64,000 nucleotides of DNA from Saposhnikovia divaricata (lineage: Eukaryota > Streptophyta > Magnoliopsida > Apiales > Apiaceae). Shown here in pieces: positions 53,857 to 64,000 of this stretch. The stretch lies in assembly GCA_036435485.1 (NCBI GenBank), contig CM071600.1:49907546-49971545 (forward strand), read 5' to 3'. The translations under genes were made by a program, and so were the position numbers. Position 1 is the stretch's first letter. Each line of letters opens with the position of its first letter. The notes beneath the pieces are model-generated. The model was not told where the DNA came from. It was given only the letters and a program-made list of their open reading frames with translations, and made no database searches.

Positions 53857-54364
53857 TGTTAGGCCGAATACACAAATAATAATCAACTTTGTATGAGAGA
53901 TTAACAAGTAAAAGCGTTTATGCACTTAAAAAACTTCTGGTATTTCAAACCCTCTTCGTGATGTAAATATCACAAAGAGCTGCTAGGTTACAATAATGAT
54001 AATTCGTTATCGATACCCTTCTAGGGTTAACCTATCTGTATTTATATAACATACAGCTACGATACAATCTCTAATTGATATTCCTAATAATCAGCTATAC
54101 AATGATATCAATTACAGATTGTCACACGTCTCCTATGTCAACTCGATCTCTTTGATAGCTATCCAATCTTCAAAGATATCGCTTCCATAAATAATCTTTA
54201 ATCACTGTTGAACAGTAGACGCGCTTCCTCCAGACAGAGTTTAACAAACTCTGTCGAGCTTCCAACTGTCAGAGTTTACACAAACTCTGACTGCTTCCAG
54301 CTAAACTCTGATAACTCCCTGTAACACTTAAACACTGATCAAAACACATCAATTATATTTAACA
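53857..54364 (-). repeat. 5' LTR of element F
   Basis: 508 bp, identical by eye to 41715-42222 except one A/G difference (near 54211 versus 42070). TSD GTCTA follows at 54365-54369. Confidence 0.95.
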
Positions 54365-54369
54365 GTCTA

Positions 54370-55530
54370 TATCCAGGGTTTCTACAACTAATATTAAATG
54401 ATTTTTTGAATGATGAAGACAGGGTACACTCGGAAAATGGTCGAAAGGTGGAATGTTCTTACATGAAGACGAATGTAATTTATTACATAAGCAAAACGAA
54501 CTATACGGATGTGCCTACAGTCCTAACTGAATATCTAAAGACTGTCCCACTTCCGTTGTTACCAAGACCAGTGAGAGCAGGTATACGACAAGGTAATATT
54601 TCAATCCCTGCTATCTCAACCTCTGTATTCCCTATTGCATCACAGGAAATACAGTTCCTACAGCCCCTAGTGGCCATCTTACCCGACCAAGAGCAGGAAA
54701 TCCCACCGACTCTAACACAGGTCGAAGAGCCCATTCTACAAATACAAAGACAAACTAATCAAACTCCTACACCTCAATTGTCACTTAAACCACCAGTCAT
54801 CCACATAATTGAGGGAGATAGTGCCTCAGCAGCACCACATAAGGAGTTAGTTACATCAGCCGCTCTACTTCATTCTAAATGGAGTAAACCCAATGAACCT
54901 GAGGTAATGGCAACTGTTAGTGAAACAATTCTTTCTTATCCAATGAGTGAAAATGTAAATAAGGCTGAATTGACGGGAGCAACTATCTTGAGTTCCATTT
55001 CACAGAACATAAGAGTGGTTGATGATCTTTCTAAAGATCAAATGCCTTCACAGGCATCCGAGGTGGAATTACCTACCTCAATAACTGCTGGTGAATCTTC
55101 CATTTCACGGAAAAATCCATCGGTAGGAGGTTCTTTTATGAAACAAGTGTCTTCACAGACGTACGAGGGAAACTTGGGTTTTGTGCCATTTAATCGATTC
55201 AAGTTTAACCTCTCAGAGGGAAAATCTCTGGATCTCTTTCGAGATTTACCACTCTTTACCAGTGGTCGGCAACTCGCTTCACGCGAGGACGGAAGCTCAC
55301 GAACTTTAATTGCACCATCCGTGACCTCTGAAAAAGGGGCTAGGATGATTTCATTTGCAGGTACACATATCGGTGGAAACTCTGGAGCAGAGTGGAGAGA
55401 AACACGAACAGAACATGTAAGTATAACCCAAACCACTAAACCGAGTGAATATAGAGTGTTGAGTGAAACACCTGCAGAACGTATGAGTGAGCAACCTACT
55501 CAACCACATGCACCTGTAACCAGAAAGTAA
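54370..55530 (+). pseudogene. Element E extra (env-like) ORF, 3' part
   Basis: The frame is open from the F insertion site to a TAA at 55528-55530. It begins without an ATG, because it is the continuation of the frame cut at 41714. It is rich in Pro, Ser, Thr and Glu, with no recognised domain. No transmembrane segment is evident. Removing F and one TSD copy leaves the frame open across the junction, although the earlier stop at 41598 would still interrupt the full ORF. Confidence 0.6.
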
Positions 55531-56079
55531 TACAGCAGACTCCTTACACGGGTCCAAATAATGGAGAAAGAGTTGTCAAAAATCTGTAAGTCCATTGCAG
55601 AAATCAAAAATTTGCAACTTATTCAACATGATGCATTCCAGGTTCAGTTAAGTTCCATGGCATCCCAGTTTAGTCATGCAATTAATTCCTTGGCAAAACC
55701 ATCTTCGTCTAATTTACCAACTCCACATCCTACTACTCTGGAGGATAACCCAACTGAGGGGGAGAAGTTGGATGATCAAGAAAAATCAACTAGGCGTAAG
55801 GGCAAGGAAAAGGTTGTTGACATGGAATTAACTTTATTTTGGGAAAGGAAAAGCTAGTGGGAGTATTAGTGGAAAGAAAGCAAGGCAAAATTGAAGATAT
55901 GTTCAGTCTAGAGGAATAATTTATCTTGCACTTGTTCAAATTAGAAATCTGGAAAATGTATATATGATCCAGAATGCGCTTTAATATTATTTATCTTTGT
56001 ATTTCATTTTTTGTTGTATCAGTTGAGTTATCCTCTAAGAATTTGCTTGTCAAACCCTAACAATCAAATAGGGGGAGAT
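55531..56079 (+). pseudogene. Element E 3' end: coiled-coil tail and polypurine tract
   Basis: ATG at 55561 opens 98 codons with a heptad-like start (ELSKICKSIAEIKNL) and a Lys/Arg-rich end. It resembles the coiled-coil part of post-pol ORF 2 in F and is probably the end of the extra ORF after a stop. A non-coding stretch follows to the polypurine tract AATAGGGGGAGAT (56067-56079). Confidence 0.5.
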
Positions 56080-57166
56080 TGTAAGGCATAATGTAATGTA
56101 ATATGTAATAGAGGACATATATAACTCAACTAGGATAAAAGATAAATAATATTAACTCTATACAGGGATCGTGAAATTTGAAGAACAGACATCAACAAGG
56201 ATTAAGTTGCTGAAAGAAGTTCATTAACATGATCAAGCCTCAGTGACAAAATTAGATGTACAGATGATTCAGTTGAAGGGCCAAAAGATTCCAGAGATAA
56301 AGTTTTTATGGTTGCACAATACTTAGCAGTGTTCTTAAAGACATGATACGAAGACCATGAGTGAATGTTAGTCGTCTGTGAACCAGACCAGTTGCACTTG
56401 GCGTCAACACTTCACAAAGGAATCGAAGTATCTAACTCAGAAAAACTGTTAAGAGGTATGATTGAGTTTAGAGCAGTACTGATATCCACCATTTTGGAAG
56501 CTGCATATTTAAGGATGTCAAATTAAGAGGAAAATGAATAGTATCCAAAATCATTATTCATATAAATAGTAACCGAAATCACTATTCACATGAATAGTAA
56601 CCAAAATCACGATTCACATGAATAGTACTATTCATATGAATAGTACCGAAATTACTATTCATGAATAGTGCCCAGAAGTACTATTCATCAGGTGGAGGCC
56701 ACATGAATATAAATGTTGAAAAAATGGAAATGAAAGTCTTCGGGTAGATTTGAAGAAAAGATAGGCGGCAGAAAAAAGAAGAAAAAAAAAGACACAAACG
56801 TCATCTGTTACGTATTTTGGCCAAATAGTAACATTCTAAAATCTATAAATTGGCCTGTTGTATTTCATTTCAAAACACACCTCAACACCCAACTCTCTCT
56901 TCTCTCTCTTATATCTTCTCTGTGTAAGCTGCTAGACAGTCCATCTAGTAGGAAAGCCAGCTTAGCCCACTTTCAGGAAGTGTCGGGTAGAAGGTCCTCG
57001 TGCCTAAACTATCCTTAGGAGTGTTCTGGTTTTGAAGCTAATCCATTGGATTAGAAGTTGTAACACCCCTTCGAGTTTATTATCAATAAAGATATATTCT
57101 CGGAATTAATTTTTTTTTTATAGTATCGTATTCAACCCCCCTTCTACGATACTTCAGGACCTAACA
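56080..57166 (+). repeat. 3' LTR of element E
   Basis: 1087 bp. It is longer than the 5' LTR partly because the GAATAGT/ACTATTC cluster (56530-56690) has more units. TATAAAT at 56844. Confidence 0.88.
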
Positions 57167-60100
57167 GTATTCGTATAAAATATTACTTCATCGTAATCTC
57201 ACGTGTCAACATGTCCTCATTGCTCCGTCCATCATTCCATGGACCTATATTCTTGTTTAATCTTAGCAACGCTCACCTTAGGAAATTCCTTCAACCTTTC
57301 AGGTTCAATCTTAGGTTTCTCGCTTGACATCATTGATACTGACATTCCATGCCACGCTACTAGCTTTTTCATATTTATAATACTAACACTATCAGGTTGT
57401 CATTCCGAGAATTTATTAGAAAGCCCATTCATTAATCCAGTCATAACATTCCTTGCTTCACCTTCCATAGTTACTTTCCCAGTGTTTTCTTTATCAATCA
57501 CATCCTTCTTATTATTTGAATCTTATTCACTTCTGTTATTTACCTCCACCGTCATCTCTTTTTTGAGACATCTTTTGCACTTGGCACCTCCTTATTGGTA
57601 TCCCCGTCACATTTACTCTATAATCATCACATTATTCCAATTTAAACCCTCTGAAATGAATCTGGCCGATTTCTTTAACTTAGATCCAATATAATCTACT
57701 TCTGCCAAACTTGTTTCTCATCACTTGTTCTTTTCTATCCGTGATTTTCCACAGGTTGTTCTTCGTAAGTCAAACCAGGTCGTATATCTACCTGCTCGCA
57801 CTCTTATCATCTATCGAACATCTGCGTTTTACTGGTGTAGCCTTGCCACATGAAACACGTTACGACCATGCTATTAGATTTGGGGGTAAAGCGGGCTCAA
57901 ATACCACCTTCCGAACAATTTTAAACCCTCAGATGGCCCAATAAATCTCGGGCTCAACTGTCCTTCTCTCTAAGTCTCATTAATTCTTTCCACGGGATTA
58001 CTTTTAGCATCATTAATCTCCAACCTCATATTCTCTATCTCGTTTGCGCAGAAATACAATAACATAAACTTGTTTGTCATTCATTAACATGCCATTTAGC
58101 TTATTAATAGCAGCACTATCTTTATCCTTGCATTGTCATCTACTTTCTTAGAAGAATCACAACTATATTAATGTAGTCCATTATTGAATCACCATCGTTT
58201 GCTATTTACGTAGTGCTTTAATGGTTAATCAGGCAGGTTTCATAATTGTCATATCCAAAATTCTCTAGGAAGACGAACTAATCACTATTTCTTATTCATA
58301 AGGAATACTTCCTGAACTTGATGTAGATATTAATGAAGCAGATAAAATTGCAGAAGAGTTTCAATCACCGCAGCTATGCCAGGTTGATGAAATTGTTAAC
58401 CAGATATCTTCAGTAGAAGACTGGAAACTTAGCGGTTTACTTAATCAATTTCGTATCATGCTCCTGGTTTACCTCAAAATGGGACCTTCTAAAGTATGTA
58501 ATATACTTAAGACGATATCAGGAATCGGATCTTTACTTAAACTATTATTACAGTCGATTCTTGTACAATCATCAGAAGGAACGTAAATTCCTCCACTCCA
58601 ATATGACCTTCAAGGTCCTTCCAAATATCGTTCTGTTTTCTTTGGTATGAGCATTTATATTTACTCCTCTATACTTAAAGTGTCGGCCACCTCATTGGCC
58701 TTTCCTGATAATAATAACTTCTCACAATCAATGTTTTCTGAATCTATTCCAACTCAAACTTTTCTACCTCATTCCCATCACTATTGGGTGAATGTATTCT
58801 CCCTTAAGCTCTGCTGAAGGAGAAAGTATCTATTTGTCTTTTTCCATAAGTCATTGTTTCCACCTTTCCGTGTGAACTATATCACGGTTACTCCACCTAG
58901 GATATTTCTTTTCTTAATCCTTTCTTGTTTTAGGATAATCTCAACCTTTATTTGGTTCAATCCATACTTCCTCATGGTTCAAACATGCCTCGCCTGGCAT
59001 TATTATTATTGGGTCATACATTCCCTACCAAACTTCTATTTTGAAACTCAGAATATTATCCTTTTTCCTGTAAGGTTTCTTAGGTCATCTTCGTCGTTCC
59101 TCCTGTATTTTCTAGGTACAGGGTATATCAAAATATCCTTAATCGATTCTATAACAATTCTGTCTATGTACTTTCCGAAACTCCTTTCAGTAATTCCTTA
59201 AAGATTATTGTTACCTTATTCAATCCAACTCATATCATCTGAATTCATAATGTCTTTATTAGGGGTAATGCCACCCTTTGTGCATCCCAAGGGTTCATCG
59301 TAATTTATGAATATTCTATCCTCAATTCTATTTTCAAAAATACTTACATCCTTTAGTTAACAATCACTTCATAATTCCTTAATAAGGGTCTCTTTTCAAT
59401 CATTCACATGTTGATAATCTATAGGTAGCTTCATGCTAACCTTTTCTTTCAAACGGTTGTCAGTCTACATGGCCTTCAAAAGACAACATATATTTGGTAA
59501 TGGCAACAAGGATGTTCTGGAAGATATTGGTCGTGTTCAATGTGAATCTCTTAGTACCTATTGCTCTTCTTGAGGTCACTAAGTTTCAGATCACATTTAC
59601 GCATCACACTGCACTATCTCTGACAATCTTCATAACCTTCATTGGTCACTATCGTCAATCCTAATACGTCCATGGTATTTATAAAATCCCATCATCATGT
59701 ATCTCAATTCGCTTTATTACTTCTCTTCTAGTGCATAAGTTGGTCAATCATGTACGCCTGAATCACTTCACTTTATATCCAAAGTTCTCGCGATTGGTGC
59801 TTGGTTAGAAGCACCCCGCTTTGTCCTTACATTGCTAGTCTAGTCACTTTATAATTCTTCACCACATGGCCCCAAATGGCCACACTACAGCACGTGAGTT
59901 TAAGGTTAGCTAATGGTATTACTTTTCTAGCAATTGCCGGCATAGTGCCTCCTTCGTCCATAACGAAGATAATTTATCTATGGTAGGTTACGCTTATCAA
60001 TATGCTTTTGTTCACTGCTTTCCTCACACAGCAAATCTTGGGTGCCAGAGTGGCATAGTCACTCCTCGTTCATCCTTCTTCCCTTGATACCGTTTCTGAT

Positions 60101-62123
60101 CTTTTCCAAAATTTTACTCCATATAAATCTCAATCGACTTCTCGGTACCGTCTCCGGGCACCTCTCCTTTGTTTTTATCTTTTCACATTCTCTTATCGAT
60201 CCCACGTGCTACACAAGCTTACACTTTTGGCATAATAACCTTTTCATTTAAGTCAATCCCGGTACTCCTCAGTCCGTTTTGGTCCTTAAGTACATTTCCC
60301 CTTTACCGTCCAATCTCAACTTCATCATTTTATTTCTACAATCATCGCAATAATCAGGGTCAGTCCACCAACCCATATAGTGGCTACCTTACCCAATCCA
60401 TGGGGTTATCCCAAGTCTCCACTCTTTTATTGACGTTCTCTGATAATCAGAAAGATAGGGTTTGCCAAATTTTGTTGAATTTCTTTCCAGAATCAAGAAA
60501 ATTTTGGTTAATCTATCCACCCACTGGTAACAATTAAGAAGATCAGTTTTGAAACCTAAAGATCAGTTCTATGAACATCCAAGCAGGTAGAATCGTAAGC
60601 AGTTATAATACGGAAGGTTTAACACAAAGTTAGAAGTTTATCCACTGGAAAGGAATCAAATATATGCATCCCATAGAAGGGAAATCGGAAGTTTCAAACT
60701 GAAACATGCCACACCCTTCTGATACATATACGTCCTAATAGTCAATACTATCAAATGTCAGTCTACCTAACCATTAGTCTCAGAAGGACCACTACCGTCG
60801 GAGTTTGTCATTCCACACGATTGGCACTACCAAGGCCATCCGAATCTGGTGAATTGTGATGTCCGAATGCATTCGAAATTACTCTGTCGTGCTACATAAG
60901 CACACATCCTAATCCTTCAGCTGAAGCGTCATTGGAAGCGCAAAGTCTCCTTTTTTTACATTAGGCAATACCAACGCTGGGTCGTCACCAATTTCATCTT
61001 TAGCTCCAGGGAGATTTTCTCACAGTTTTCTATTAACCACTGATCACATTACTTGATCCATTTATGATTCAGCATCGGAGTAAACTTAATGTAACTACTA
61101 TGATCCATTCAAGGAAAAGAGGAATTTAATTTTCCCTGAATCACATGCATCTACTGTTTCTGGTTCATCATTTCTCTGAGTTGAAATAACCTTATACTTA
61201 ATCCCTGACAGTAGTCTTATTATGAGTTTATCATAAACTCACTGGTCTTTTCCTCTTGTAGGTTCTGAGATCATCGTCTCGCTTACTACTTCTATGACAT
61301 TGACCAATCATGCCATTATTTCATACTGTCTTCACTTTCTAACCTGATCCATTCAACAAAATGTGAACATTTCCTGGATAAGATCACCTCCTCTATCTTA
61401 ATTTGACTTCATAATTTATAACCTATAGGATCTGCCTTCTCATGGCGAATTACCTTTGACAATATTCACATTAATTCATTTATCAAAGGATATGGCACTC
61501 GCTGCCTCTTACTCAATTGCTCCTGGAGACTCTGCTCCCCGTCCTATATCGAAGTCTTTGACAATCACGCATTATTCTAACTCTTTTCTCACTGATCTCA
61601 AAGTCTCTAAGGATTCTCATCTATCCCCATATGATTTATCAAGTTATCCTTTCAATCCGTCTTACTTGCTGGTACTACATCCGGTAGTCCGGCTATGAAT
61701 TCAATATGCATCTTCAGATCTCTTAATAATATCTCAGTTCCTTATACTCACTTCTCTGAGCACTATACTTTAACTCTTATAGTCTCTCTGGCTGCAACCC
61801 TCATTTCCTTAAGGGTAAACTTATTATCCTGAACAGGATTCTCCTTCTTAGCTGGAACCTCCTTCGGGTTCTCAGTAGGGTACTCTATCGAGTCTTCAAG
61901 CTGATCGTCAACATATAATAAAGCATCCTCGTGCTCGTCGATACGATATCGAGCTAAGTTACTATTATGATACTTAAGAGTTCCCATAAGGGTTTTATAT
62001 GTCAGTACTACATTAAGTAGTCCGACTATGAACTTGGAAAGAGTTCTTATTATCTTAGTGAATTTATCGTTTTAATGTCGTGTCATCTCTGGGGTTTATA
62101 ACGTAACGCTCTGATACAATTTC
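57167..62123 (-). pseudogene. Element D internal region with decayed Gypsy pol and gag
   Basis: No long frame survives. On the minus strand, RT landmarks remain in the right order: a degraded PFGLTNAP-DxMN block (59252-59296, read as PLGCTKGG ... DIMN), a degraded FIDDILIY block (59120-59155, read as IKDILIY) and a degraded YAKFxKCEFW block (59028-59056). Near 57840-57950 the minus strand resembles the C-terminal integrase region (FKIVRKV, then ALPPNL). RT and this end are only about 1.1 kb apart, so RNase H and much of integrase are deleted. A minus-strand frame 61987-61763 may be the Gag start. Confidence 0.55.
62107..62119 (-). promoter_or_regulatory. Degraded primer-binding site of element D
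   Basis: Minus strand TTGTATCAGAGCG, one base off the initiator-Met site TGGTATCAGAGC over its matching part. It lies 4 bases inside the 5' LTR end at 62124. Confidence 0.6.
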
Positions 62124-62155
62124 TGTAATTGCCCCAGATCCGGGGTCGGGGATCC

Positions 62156-63566
62156 TGATGAGTGGGTATTTTATTCACTTAAAACGTTTCCGTTTGGCTT
62201 AAAACGAATGTTTGTACTCAAGTTGTGGTATTTTTTATCTCTTTTAAGGGTATTGTGCAGGAATGTTAATCACAGGTGTTAAAGGAATGAAGCGGAGCAA
62301 TCGGAGTGCAAATCAGAGTTGTAATGAAGAAAAGAGGAAAAATCCAGTTGCTGAACAGAAGGCACGGCGTGGCAGCGCCGTGTTTGTGCTTGTTTTGGGC
62401 GCGGCAGCGCTGGGATAACTGAGGAGGCACGGCAGCGCCGTGTTTAAGCTCTTGGATGGCGCGGCAGCGCCGGCTCGTCTGAAGGGAAACTCCTGTTTTG
62501 CTGATTTTTCGAGATAAAGTCCAAAATTAATTTCCTTTCGAATTTCTTGCATCTGGAGGCCTATATAAAGGAAGAAAAACCCTAGAATAAGAGGAGGTCT
62601 GACCACGTATTGTATTTACGGAGTTTTGAAGCACAAAGAAACGAGGAAGAAGATAGTTTCAATTTATTCTTGTATTCTTCCTAGTTTGTGGATGCTTGGT
62701 TTGGGTGTATTCTTTAGAACCTTTGTTATTTATTCAAATCATTATTCGTTTTCTTCTATTATGTTTACATTGGAACCCATGGTGACGATTAGTTTGATTA
62801 TGAACTAATTCGTTGTCATGGGGTTTTAGCGGATTTATTCATGAAGTTTATTTGTTGATTCTTCTCGATGCCTATAGTGTGATTGATGTGATATCCTATC
62901 ATGGTTGATTTAATTCGTTATAGGAGAGTAGCTAACTCCTGTAATTGTGTGTTAATTCTTATTGAAGCGAAAGTGGATCTAAGAGTTTAGAACTTGCCAT
63001 GCTAGCATAGGTTTATGCGTGAGAATATCATTCATAATTAGTGTCGTAACTCTAACCGTTTTATAACGACTATGTGATCTATTGAATGCTTGTACTTTAA
63101 CCATTATGTTTCAGTTTTTATAGACATATGAAGATTAGGCATAATTTGGAGACTAAGTGATTTCTATCTTTATTGTGGATATTATTTAGGATGGTATTTG
63201 TGCAACGAGAGTTGGCTTATATCAGTTTTGTGTGTTCGATCAGGTATTAACAAATCACATGAAAAGTCTAGAGAAGTGGAGACTATAGATGGATTGTTTA
63301 ATGAAGTTAAAATCCCATGTTTATCTCGCATAAGTAATTCGACATAATTCTTAGTTCAAGTAGTTGATCATTAGTTATAATCCTTAGAGTAAGTGTAGTG
63401 ATAAACAAAAATCCAATTATTAATTTTGTCGTAGCATCGAATAATAATCATACATTGGTCAGTGAATTAACTAGACAATACAACGAGTCCCTGTAGGAAC
63501 GAATCTTATTTGCTATCTATATTACTTGAGATCACGTGCACTTGCGTGTTGAGTTTGGTCGTAACA
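62156..63566 (+). mobile_element. Solo LTR G, related to element B
   Basis: 1411 bp, TGATGAGTGG to GGTCGTAACA, with perfect TSD GATCC at 62151-62155 and 63567-63571. Length, ends and several internal blocks match the element B LTR (the GATTATGAACTAAT block, AACTTGCCATGCTAGCATA, the closing ACGAAT/ACGAAC ... GAACA/AACA). Overall it is diverged from B and is a separate family. It lies inside D's 5' LTR. Confidence 0.88.
62361..62475 (+). promoter_or_regulatory. GC-rich palindromic repeats upstream of TATA (solo LTR G)
   Basis: Four units of CGGCAGCGCCG or close variants, two of them as CACGGC-agc-GCCGTG hairpins, lie about 90 bp before TATATAAA (62562-62569). Position matches the GC-rich block of element B, with different sequence. 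Confidence 0.6.
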
Positions 63567-64000
63567 GATCCGGTCGTCACGGTCTCAATTTCCATCCACA
63601 ACATCAACATAAATTAACTTACAACCTTGTGACCCAAAATAACAACACAAAACACACCCGTTATAGTCCCAGAGATGAAATCAGAGTAATCACCAAATAT
63701 TATTAATCACAAGTTTTGTGTTCTTATAACCCAAAAGAATTACAATTTAACTGTTACATACTCTTTGCCATCCATTTACATAGGTCATACATATAATAAG
63801 TCTGATGAATCAAAAGCTGACAGTCTAGCCTACTAGTTGCTCCTATCTCAGCAATGCCGACCATGACATCAATGGGCAACCCTATGACTGATGTCCTTGC
63901 TTGCACCAAGTGTGACTTGTGCTGGCCATCAGATCTAGCTGTTGTTGTGATATAATAAATAAAGCAAGGGTGAGCAATAGCCCACCAAAAATAATATGTA

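Larger units (their letters stand above)
41715..54364 (-). mobile_element. Element F: intact-looking Sirevirus-like Copia
   Basis: 12,650 bp on the minus strand with two 508-bp LTRs (53857-54364 is 5', 41715-42222 is 3') that differ at one position by eye. TSD GTCTA is perfect (41710-41714 and 54365-54369). It has an initiator-Met primer site, intact gag and pol, two overlapping post-pol ORFs, a canonical polypurine tract and, unusually, an antisense ORF between pol and the post-pol ORFs. It sits inside the extra ORF of element E. This is the youngest and most complete element in the window and could be active. Confidence 0.95.
33724..57166 (+). mobile_element. Element E: Sirevirus-like Copia, carrying element F
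   Basis: LTRs are 33724-34777 (1054 bp) and 56080-57166 (1087 bp), both TGTAA ... GGACCTAACA. Flanks ATATT and GTATT form a TSD with one mismatch. It has an initiator-Met primer site (34780-34791), gag with zinc knuckles, PR-IN-RT-RH in Copia order, an extra ORF after pol, and a polypurine tract (56068-56079). The long gag and the extra ORF fit the Sirevirus group. Without F it would be about 10.8 kb. pol has several stops and the protease Asp is lost, so E is inactive. Confidence 0.88.
28603..64000 (-). mobile_element. Element D: chromovirus-like Gypsy, host of E and solo LTR G
   Basis: Minus-strand element with a 4.4-kb 3' LTR (28603-33045), a polypurine tract (33046-33058), an internal region in two parts (33046-33723 and 57167-62123) split by element E, a degraded initiator-Met primer site (62107-62119) and the start of its 5' LTR (62124 onward), which runs off the window. 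The two LTRs match over several hundred bases with a few percent differences. The internal region is about 5.6 kb and decayed, with recognisable RT remnants. Insertion into C at 28602 should have a TSD ATGAA, whose second copy is out of view. The chromovirus assignment rests on the primer site and layout. Confidence 0.7.
62124..64000 (-). repeat. 5' LTR of element D (partial), split by solo LTR G
   Basis: 62124-62155 plus 63567-64000 match the D 3' LTR from 28603 onward with a few percent differences. The LTR continues past the window. Confidence 0.75.

Noticed and set aside
57203..57694. 163-codon plus-strand frame
   Set aside because: It runs against element D, is rich in Ser, Phe and Leu as expected for the complement of decayed coding DNA, and has no recognisable domain.
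60470..60540. Minus-strand similarity to an integrase phrase (VDRLTK)
   Set aside because: It lies upstream of the RT remnants of element D, the wrong order for this class, and the match is a few residues only.

Overview
The window looks like intergenic DNA from a large, repeat-rich flowering-plant genome, probably a eudicot. Nearly everything recognisable is a retrotransposon of a plant lineage: Ty1/Copia including two Sirevirus-like elements, Ty3/Gypsy of Athila-like, Tat-like and chromovirus-like type, a LINE, a small non-autonomous LTR element and a Helitron. I found no ordinary host gene, tRNA, rRNA or CRISPR array. The species cannot be fixed from the sequence.

Left part (1-6653): the right end of a Copia-type LTR (to 744), a possible Gypsy LTR remnant (ending about 2136), a small TRIM-like element on the minus strand (2380-3785), a solo LTR with a perfect CATAT target-site duplication (TSD) at 3943-4412, then AT-rich DNA with no recognisable gene.

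Middle part (6654-23650): a decayed, 5'-truncated minus-strand LINE split into three pieces by two plus-strand LTR elements. Element A (6948-13020) is an internally deleted Tat-like Gypsy. Element B (15833-23018, TSD GTCTG) is a young Athila-like element that keeps only an intact 866-residue Gag-protease frame and has no RT, RNase H or integrase. A short minus-strand Helitron follows at 24230-24570.

Right part (24850-64000): a four-level nest. Copia C (plus strand, starting about 24850) is cut inside its RT at 28602 by Gypsy D (minus strand, 28603 to beyond the window). D's internal region is split by Copia E (plus strand, 33724-57166). E's extra ORF is split by Sirevirus-like Copia F (minus strand, 41715-54364, TSD GTCTA). 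F is the youngest: its two 508-bp LTRs differ at one position by eye, and its gag (743 aa) and pol (1109 aa) frames are intact. D's other LTR is also hit by a solo LTR (62156-63566, TSD GATCC) related to element B. Insertion order is therefore C, then D, then E, then F.

Points most worth a second look: an antisense, promoter-equipped small ORF in F, divergent from its env-like ORF; a gag-pol junction shared by E and F that has stops in both frames and an acceptor-like TGCAG|G; a hairpin around the TATA box of element A and a related solo LTR with compensatory changes; an octamer (CAGAGTTT) spread through coding and non-coding parts of F; and palindrome arrays upstream of the promoter in several LTR families. 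All coordinates, TSDs and identities were read by eye.
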